A stretch of DNA of 64,000 nt from Brevundimonas sp. (GTDB taxonomy: Bacteria > Pseudomonadota > Alphaproteobacteria > Caulobacterales > Caulobacteraceae), in assembly GCF_016463485.1 (NCBI RefSeq), contig NZ_JAEMRD010000003.1, positions 1-64,000 of the forward strand. The letters run 5' to 3'. Below are positions 57,758 to 64,000 of the stretch, piece after piece. Made by a program: the position numbers and the translations under genes. The notes beneath the pieces are model-generated. The model ran no database searches, was not told the DNA's origin, and saw only the letters and a list, made by a program, of their open reading frames with translations. Every line of letters begins with the position of its first letter. The first letter of the stretch is position 1.

Positions 57758-59389
57758 TTACCGACTGGGCTTGATGTCGGTCGTCTCGATATCCCAGGTG
57801 GTCGACGTTGCGCCTTCGTCGCGAAGCTGGAACTTGAGGACCCGCCCCTGCGGATTGACGGGCAACTCCGGCCTGAACTCGATGTAGCGGGGCACGGCAT
57901 AGTAGGGCACGCGCTCCATCAGCCAGCGGCACAGATCCTCTTCGGTCAGCGCAGCACCCGGCTTGAGCTTGGCGGTGACCTTCAGGTCGTCTTCCTGCAT
58001 GTTCGACGGCACAGCGTGGACGGCGACCTGCTCGATCGCCGGGTGTGTCAGGATCGAGGTCTCCATCTCGAAGCTGGAGATGTTTTCGCCCCGCCGGCGC
58101 AGATAGTCCTTCTTGCGATCGACGAAATAGAAAAAGCCGTTCTCGTCGAACTTGCCGATGTCGCCGGTGTGGAACCACAGATTGCCCCAGACCTTGAGCG
58201 TGTCCTCTGGCCGACGCCAATAGCCCTTGAAGATGATGTCGGGCAGCAAAGGCCGGCAGACGACCTCGCCAGACGTGCCGACAGGAACCTCGTTGTCGTT
58301 GTCATCGAAGATTCGAACATCGAGCTCGGGCGCAGCCTTTCCGGACGACCCCTCAGCATACGATCCGTCATCCGGCATCGAGGTCAGCAGGCCCTCGGTC
58401 AGGCCATAGACGTTGGAGCCGATCTTTTTGGCACCGAAGCGCTCGCGCCAGATCGCCTTGATCTCTTCAGGGAAGGGGTTGCCCTTGACGGTGTGGACCT
58501 GTCCGAAACAGCGCGCCATCGCCTCGTGCTCGTCGGCGCGGGCCAGCATGGTGCCTAGCGACCCAAGGATCGACACCACCGTCGCCCCGGACTTCTCGAT
58601 GGCCGGCCAGAATCCCGAGACCGAGAATTTCGGCGCGAACGAAATCGTCGCCCCGACCAGCATCACCGACACCACCCCCGTCGCCAGGGCATTCATGTGG
58701 AACAGCGGCAGCGGCGTCCAGTAGATGTCGTCCGGCCCGAACGGCGCCGAGCGCGTCAGCATCCGCGCGAAATGGCACATCTGATTGCCGGTAATCATGC
58801 AGCCCTTGGACGGGCCCGTCGTGCCGGAGGTGTAGATCAGGGCGTTCAGCACGCCGGGATCGGGCAGTTCGGCAAAACCGCTCTCGTCGGTCCCACGATA
58901 GTCATCCAGCGCAGCGATGGCGAAGGCGGACCCCTTCGGCTGCTCGAACGCGCCCCGGACCAGAACGGTCTTCAGAGTCGTCAGCTGGTCCTCGATATCC
59001 AGGACGCGCTGAAGATATTTCGCCTCGCAGACCAGCAGGGTCGCGCCGGCGTCCTCGATCTGGTGACGCAGGAACTGGCCGATCAGGGCGGTGTTCAGCG
59101 GCACACTGATGACGGAAATCTTGTTGGCGGCGATCCAGGTGGTGATCGCATCGATATTGTTGTCCAGCATCGACACGATCGGTGTGCCGGCGGTCAGGCC
59201 GAAGTCCCGAAGCACATGGGCGAAGCGATTGCTGGTCCGGTCGAACGCGCCGTAGGTGTGTTTCTCGCCGCTGAAATCCAGAAAGATCTTGTCCGGATGG
59301 GCGTCGACCGCGCGGCGCAGGGCGGCGATCGGCGTGTCCCGGGGGCCTGTGCGCCAACCCGCCTGCGTGGTGCTGTTCATCGCGTTCAT
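57758..59389 (-). CDS. Class I adenylate-forming enzyme / acyl-CoA ligase
   Basis: YTSGTTGPSKGCMITGNQM; WFHTGDIGKFDENGFFYFVDRKKDYLRRRGENISSFEME. Confidence 0.95.
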   Translation of the reverse strand: MNAMNSTTQAGWRTGPRDTPIAALRRAVDAHPDKIFLDFSGEKHTYGAFDRTSNRFAHVLRDFGLTAGTPIVSMLDNNIDAITTWIAANKISVISVPLNTALIGQFLRHQIEDAGATLLVCEAKYLQRVLDIEDQLTTLKTVLVRGAFEQPKGSAFAIAALDDYRGTDESGFAELPDPGVLNALIYTSGTTGPSKGCMITGNQMCHFARMLTRSAPFGPDDIYWTPLPLFHMNALATGVVSVMLVGATISFAPKFSVSGFWPAIEKSGATVVSILGSLGTMLARADEHEAMARCFGQVHTVKGNPFPEEIKAIWRERFGAKKIGSNVYGLTEGLLTSMPDDGSYAEGSSGKAAPELDVRIFDDNDNEVPVGTSGEVVCRPLLPDIIFKGYWRRPEDTLKVWGNLWFHTGDIGKFDENGFFYFVDRKKDYLRRRGENISSFEMETSILTHPAIEQVAVHAVPSNMQEDDLKVTAKLKPGAALTEEDLCRWLMERVPYYAVPRYIEFRPELPVNPQGRVLKFQLRDEGATSTTWDIETTDIKPSR

Positions 59390-59589
59390 TCGTCCACCCT
59401 TGGCCCGGACGGGTCAATCCGTCGCCTTGGGCCAGGCCCACGACGCCGGCGACACGCCTCGCCTTCCTCGTCCCTGCGGCCCTGCCGTCTCGCCCTCAGT
59501 TGACCTGAAAGCCGGACAGAAGCCGGACCCCGCGCGGCAGGATCGTGCAGGCGAAACTAGCCGGGTCGCCCCGACCGGTCCAGCAATAT

Positions 59590-59601
59590 TCTGATATTAG
59601 T
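59590..59601. promoter_or_regulatory. Operator-like site, 10/12 match to TCTGATATCAGA
   Basis: TCTGATATTAGT between the acyl-CoA ligase start (59389) and the quinone oxidoreductase stop (59597). Confidence 0.3.
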
Positions 59602-60619
59602 CGTTCGTTCTGTTTTCAGAACTCACGATCTCGACCACGATCTTGCCGCTCGCGCCGCGCGACGCCAAGCGGGCGATCGCCTCCCCGCCTCTCTCCAGCG
59701 GATAGCGTTCCGAGACCAGCGGCCTGATACACCCCTCGGCATGGAGTGCCATCAAGTCGCGCATGTCCTGCGCCCCCGCCAGCGGGTCACGCGCCATCCA
59801 TGCGCCCCAGAAGACGCCGGTGATCTGGGCGTTCTTGAGCAGGACGAGGTTCAGGGGGATGGACGGAATGCCTGCGGCGAACCCGACCACCAGATAACGC
59901 CCCTCCCAAGCGATAGACCGGAACGCCGGCTCGGCATAGGCACCGCCGACGGGATCCAGGATGATGTCGGCCCCGTCTTCGCCGCACGCGTCTTTCAACG
60001 CCTGGGTGAAGGCCCTAGCCCGGGCCGCGTCCGACAGGTCGCGATCATACAGCACCCCGGAGTCGGCGCCTCTCGCGAGAGCGGCGTCGAGCTTTTCCTG
60101 CGACGAGGCTGCGGCGACGACCCTGGCCCCCAGCGCCTTGCCCAACTCGACCGCCGCCAGCCCGATCCCGCCCCCGGCACCCAGCACCAGCAGGGTCTCG
60201 CCTGCGCCGATTCCGGCCCGGCCCACCAGGGCATAATAGACGGTGCCGTAGGTCACTTGAAACGCCGCCGCCTCGTCGAACGGCATGGCGTCGGGGATCA
60301 CGGTGCAACGATCCGCGGACACGACCACGACCTCGGCCATGGCACCGAACGGCAGGGACGCCGACACCCGCTGTCCCACGACCGGCGCCACGACGCCGGG
60401 CCCCACGGCGCGCACGACACCCGACAGTTCGCTGCCGGGTGAGAAGGGCCGGGTCGGCCGAAGCTGATATCGGTCCTCGATCACCAGCACGTCGGGGAAA
60501 TTGACACCGCAGGCATGAACTTCGACAGCGACCTGACCTGCGGCCGGGACGGGTTCATCGACCTCGTGGACCAATAGGGTTTCCGGGCCACCCGGCGTCA
60601 CACTCTGAAGGGCTCGCAC
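59597..60619 (-). CDS. NADPH:quinone oxidoreductase family protein (MDR)
   Basis: Probable GTG start (VRALQSVTPGGPETLLVHEV); ACGVNFPDVLVIEDRYQ; GAGETLLVLGAGGGIGLAAVELGKALGARVVAAASSQEKL. Confidence 0.92.
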   Translation of the reverse strand: MRALQSVTPGGPETLLVHEVDEPVPAAGQVAVEVHACGVNFPDVLVIEDRYQLRPTRPFSPGSELSGVVRAVGPGVVAPVVGQRVSASLPFGAMAEVVVVSADRCTVIPDAMPFDEAAAFQVTYGTVYYALVGRAGIGAGETLLVLGAGGGIGLAAVELGKALGARVVAAASSQEKLDAALARGADSGVLYDRDLSDAARARAFTQALKDACGEDGADIILDPVGGAYAEPAFRSIAWEGRYLVVGFAAGIPSIPLNLVLLKNAQITGVFWGAWMARDPLAGAQDMRDLMALHAEGCIRPLVSERYPLERGGEAIARLASRGASGKIVVEIVSSENRTND

Positions 60620-60709
60620 GGCAAATCTCCTATCACGTCGCGGGACTTGCAGCCCCGCTCTCGACCTATCGGGCGGCGCATCCGTGAACAAGCAAGTATA
60701 TTCTGGTGT

Positions 60710-60750
60710 TAGAACGTCGTTTCGCTTGCCGAATTCCAACCGACGTTCTA
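60710..60750. promoter_or_regulatory. 10 bp perfect inverted repeat in a divergent intergenic region
   Basis: TAGAACGTCG (60710-60719) - N21 - CGACGTTCTA (60741-60750). Confidence 0.5.
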
Positions 60751-60858
60751 GCCTTGGCGAAACAGACGCCGCTCCAAGCGCGCCCGGAGGATAGCAGTGC
60801 CCGTTAGATTCCGCACATCGGCGACGCCGGGTTCAGGCTGCAAGGCGGGTCTATAGCC

Positions 60859-62139
60859 ATGCCCACAAGCTCGACCTCGCCGCTCGCCAAGGGCGCCTGG
60901 TACACCCTCTTCATCCTGACGCTGGTCTATATCTCGAACTCCATCGACCGGACGGCGATGTCGATCCTGATCGAGCCGGTGAAGGCCGAGTTCGACCTGT
61001 CCGACAGCCAACTCGGCCTGCTGACCGGCTTGGCGTTCGGCGTGACCTATGCGCTGGCGGGCATTCCGATGGGGTGGCTGATCGATCGGGTCAATCGCAC
61101 GAAACTGCTGGCAGCCGTCGTGGCGACCTGGAGCCTGTGTACCGCCCTGTGCGGCTTCGCCCAGAGCTATCCGGCCCTGGTCATGGCCCGGCTGGCGGTC
61201 GGGGCCTCGGAGTCGGCGGCGGCGCCCACCGCCATGTCGATGATCGCGGACCTGTTTCCCAAGAACCGCCGGTCGACCGCCATGGGCATCTTCTGGACCA
61301 GTACCGCCTTCGGCACCGCCATCAGCCTGGTGCTCGGCGGGGTAATCGCCGCGAACTACGGCTGGCGGGCCGCCTTCTTCGTCGCCGGAGTTCCCGGGCT
61401 CATCCTGGCGGTGCTCATCTTTCTGACCGTGCGTGAGCCCATCCGCGAACGTGGCCTGGACGAGAAGGCTGGAGAGCCGGCACCGTCGATGTTCCAGACC
61501 CTCAAATTCGTCTGCGCCAATCCGACCGTGTTCCATCCGTTTGCAGGCATCGGCCTGGCCTCTCTGGCCATGTCGGGCGTTCCCGTATGGGCGGCGTCCT
61601 TCCTGGTGCGGACCCAGGATTTCACCCTGCCACAGGCGGGTCTGTTGGCCGGGCTGGGGGTCGGGATCTTTGGCGCGATGGGTTCACTGCTGGGCGGCCC
61701 GCTGGGCGATGCGGTGTCGAAGCGGTGGGGCGTTCAGACCCTGCCGGCCGTGCCCATGGCGGCCTGCGCCATGGCCTGTGCATCCGGCCTCGTGTTCGCG
61801 CTGGGATCATCGCTGATCGTTGTGGCCGTCGGCTTCATCGTCTTCGAGATCGTGTCGCGCGCCTTCACCGCCCCCGCCTATGCCATTCTCGTCACCGGCG
61901 TGGAGCCACGGATGCGCGGCGTCGTCGTATCCTCGGTCCAGGCGGTGACCAACCTGATCGGATACGGCGTCGGCCCCCTCGTGGTGGGTGTCGTCAGCGA
62001 CCGGGTCGGTGGCACGAACTCGCTCAAGTTCGGCATCGCCGCAGTGATGATCTTCAGCCTGTGGTCCAGCCTGCATTTCCTGGCCGCCTGGTTTGCGGCG
62101 CGCAAATCGGAGCGGTTCGTCGAAGGAGCCACCGCGTGA
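60859..62139 (+). CDS. MFS transporter
   Basis: LTLVYISNSIDRTAMSILIEPVKAEFDLSDSQLGLLTGLAFGVTYALAGIPMGWLIDRVNR. Confidence 0.93.
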   Translation: MPTSSTSPLAKGAWYTLFILTLVYISNSIDRTAMSILIEPVKAEFDLSDSQLGLLTGLAFGVTYALAGIPMGWLIDRVNRTKLLAAVVATWSLCTALCGFAQSYPALVMARLAVGASESAAAPTAMSMIADLFPKNRRSTAMGIFWTSTAFGTAISLVLGGVIAANYGWRAAFFVAGVPGLILAVLIFLTVREPIRERGLDEKAGEPAPSMFQTLKFVCANPTVFHPFAGIGLASLAMSGVPVWAASFLVRTQDFTLPQAGLLAGLGVGIFGAMGSLLGGPLGDAVSKRWGVQTLPAVPMAACAMACASGLVFALGSSLIVVAVGFIVFEIVSRAFTAPAYAILVTGVEPRMRGVVVSSVQAVTNLIGYGVGPLVVGVVSDRVGGTNSLKFGIAAVMIFSLWSSLHFLAAWFAARKSERFVEGATA

Positions 62140-62212
62140 CCGCCAACCCATCCCGATCCCTGAACACCCAGACCGGCCGTCGAACGACCGCCGCACCCGA
62201 CGGAGCCTGACC

Positions 62213-63007
62213 ATGGCGGATGGAGCCATCGAACGCGCGGTCCAGATCGAGCGCGTCAATCGCGTGGGCTGGGTGGTGCTGAACCGTCCCGGACAGATCA
62301 ATGCGATCAACCCTGCGCTTCGGACCGAAGCGACGCAGGCCCTGGAACTTCTGGACCGCGATCCCGAGGTCGGGGTGATCGTCATCCGCGGCGCCGGCGA
62401 GCGCGGCTTCTGCGCCGGGGCAGACATCAAGTCCCAGAGCGACGCCACCTCCCTGCCCGCACTTCGCGACGGGATGACGCCGGGCTGGATCGAGGTCCTG
62501 GACCGGGTCAGAAAGCCCGTCATCGCCGCCATTCATGGATTCTGTCTGGGCGGCGGGATCGAGATCGCCATGGCCTGCGACATCCGTATCGCGGCACCCA
62601 ACGCCGTGTTCGGCCTGCCCGAAACCGGCCTCGGCCTGATCCCCGGCGGCGGGGGCACCCAGAGGCTGCCGCGCATCGTCGGTCTGGGCCGCGCGCTTGA
62701 CCTGCTGCTGACCGGCGACCGGATCGACGCGGCCGAGGCGCACCGCATCGGCCTGGTCTCGCGCCTGTCGGCGTCCCCCGAGAGCCTGATCGACGAGGTC
62801 CAGACGATCGCCGAACGCATCGCCTCCAAGCCCGCGACCGCCTCGGCCTACGCCAAGGAAGCCGCGCGCGACGGCCTGGAACTCGATCTCCGGGCCGGGC
62901 TCAAGCTGGAAAAGGACCTGTTCGTCCTGCTGATGTCCACCGAGGACCGCAAGGAGGCCGCAGCCGCGTTCAAGGAAAAGCGCCCGCCCGCGTTCACAGG
63001 GCGCTAG
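62213..63007 (+). CDS. Enoyl-CoA hydratase/isomerase family protein
   Basis: VVLNRPGQINAIN; VIVIRGAGERGFCAGADIKSQ; GFCLGGGIEIAMACDIRIAAPNAVFGLPETGLGLIPGGGGTQRLPR. Confidence 0.96.
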   Translation: MADGAIERAVQIERVNRVGWVVLNRPGQINAINPALRTEATQALELLDRDPEVGVIVIRGAGERGFCAGADIKSQSDATSLPALRDGMTPGWIEVLDRVRKPVIAAIHGFCLGGGIEIAMACDIRIAAPNAVFGLPETGLGLIPGGGGTQRLPRIVGLGRALDLLLTGDRIDAAEAHRIGLVSRLSASPESLIDEVQTIAERIASKPATASAYAKEAARDGLELDLRAGLKLEKDLFVLLMSTEDRKEAAAAFKEKRPPAFTGR

Positions 63008-63042
63008 ATGAACCGTCGACGTCAAAATCCAGAGGCGGAACG

Positions 63043-63438
63043 GTGAGAAAACTCCCCCTGCTCAATGCGGAAACCCGGCCGTTCTGGACCGGCGGCGAGG
63101 TCGGCGAGCTGCGGATTCACCGTTGCGACGACTGCACGCGCTATTTCCACCCCCCCGCCCCGATCTGTCACCAATGCAGCAGCCTGAACGTCACTCCGAC
63201 CCCGGTGTCGGGGCGTGGACGGGTCGTGACCTTCACGATCAATCACCAGGCCTGGACGCCAGAGTTCACCGAACCCTACGTCGTCGCCATCGTCGAACTG
63301 GAGGAACAGGCGGGCCTGCGCTTCCTGTCCAATATCGTGAACTGTGCGCCCGAGGCCGTCACGATCGGCATGCCCGTGACCGTGGTGTTCGAGAACGTGG
63401 AGGACGTCTGGATTCCTCTGTTCGAGAGGGCCGCCTGA
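63043..63438 (+). CDS. Zn-ribbon/OB-fold acyl-CoA-associated protein (DUF35)
   Basis: HRCDDCTRYFHPPAPICHQCSS zinc ribbon followed by OB-fold GRGRVVTFTINHQAWTPEF. Confidence 0.92.
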   Translation: MRKLPLLNAETRPFWTGGEVGELRIHRCDDCTRYFHPPAPICHQCSSLNVTPTPVSGRGRVVTFTINHQAWTPEFTEPYVVAIVELEEQAGLRFLSNIVNCAPEAVTIGMPVTVVFENVEDVWIPLFERAA

Positions 63439-64000
63439 TGGACAGCCGGTATCTGGAAAAGAACGTCGCCATCACCGGCATCGGCCAGTCCGAGGTCGGA
63501 CGACCATCCTCGCGCTCCGCCATGCAACTGACCGTGGATGCGGCGCTGGAGGCCATCGCCGATGCAGGCCTGAACCCCAAGGACATCGACGGCGTCTGTT
63601 CCTGGCCCGGCGACAACTCCAACGGCTCGAGCTTCTCGCCCGTCGGTCCCCTGTCGGTCATGACCATGCTGGGGCTGAACTGCAACTGGTTCAGTGGGGG
63701 CTATGAGGCGGCCGGGCCGCTGGCCGGGGTCATGAACGGCGTCATGGCCATCGCGTCGGGCATGGCGAACCATGTCCTGGTGTTCCGTACCATCACCGAG
63801 TCCAGCAACCGCACCAGTGGCTCCAAGGATCAGAGCCTGGCAGCCAAGTCCGGCCCGCGAGACGGCAATTTCATGTGGCAGTGGTGTACGCCGTTCAACG
63901 TGCTGTCGGTCGTCAACATCACGGCCATGTACGCGGCCCTCCACATGGAGACCTATGGAACCACGCCGGAACAACTGGCTCAGATCGCCCTGACCACCCG
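63438..64000 (+). CDS. Thiolase-superfamily protein lacking the usual nucleophile Cys, truncated by window edge
   Basis: MDSRYLEKNVAITGIGQSEVGRPSSRSAMQLTVDAALEAIADAGL; GGYEAAGPLAGVMNGVMAIASG where CASG is expected; ATGA overlap with the DUF35 gene. Confidence 0.88.
   Translation, partial: MDSRYLEKNVAITGIGQSEVGRPSSRSAMQLTVDAALEAIADAGLNPKDIDGVCSWPGDNSNGSSFSPVGPLSVMTMLGLNCNWFSGGYEAAGPLAGVMNGVMAIASGMANHVLVFRTITESSNRTSGSKDQSLAAKSGPRDGNFMWQWCTPFNVLSVVNITAMYAALHMETYGTTPEQLAQIALTT

Noticed and set aside
1-64000. Search for CRISPR arrays, tRNA/rRNA genes, integrases, transposases and phage or defence genes
   Set aside because: No recognisable examples by eye; absence is not proven without computation

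Overview
64 kb of GC-rich alphaproteobacterial DNA (Caulobacterales/Sphingomonadales-like judging by the TonB receptor and SDR repertoire; taxonomy is inference). The window is almost entirely one accessory catabolic island on both strands. It begins at the 5' end of an fds-type formate dehydrogenase operon with its LysR regulator. I support about 55 protein-coding genes: 4 TonB-dependent receptors, 5 MFS transporters, 11 short-chain dehydrogenases, at least 5 esterase/alpha-beta hydrolases (2 carboxylesterases, a tannase-family enzyme, a large tannase-like hydrolase, an Abhydrolase_10-like protein), GMC oxidoreductase, ALDH, a CrtI-like FAD oxidoreductase, 2 ACMSD-like amidohydrolases, 2 FAH-family hydrolases, a type I extradiol dioxygenase, a Rieske oxygenase alpha/beta pair, a P450 with a ferredoxin, limonene-epoxide-hydrolase-like proteins, acyl-CoA ligase, enoyl-CoA hydratase and a DUF35/thiolase-like pair (truncated at the right edge). 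Regulators are LysR, 3 TetR and an unusual double-domain GntR. No rRNA, tRNA, CRISPR, integrase or transposase was recognised. The most interesting signals are: (i) a tandem-fused LEH-like protein with one intact and one altered active site; (ii) an LEH-P450 epoxide module; (iii) paired amidohydrolases in which the usual metal-site Asp is Asn; (iv) an internally duplicated GntR regulator; (v) AT-rich inverted repeats recurring in many promoter regions; (vi) a DUF35 protein followed by a thiolase-fold protein lacking the nucleophilic Cys. The substrate is unknown; an esterified, partly aromatic or terpenoid/steroid-like compound is a reasonable guess. All family calls are from motif reading, with no database searches.
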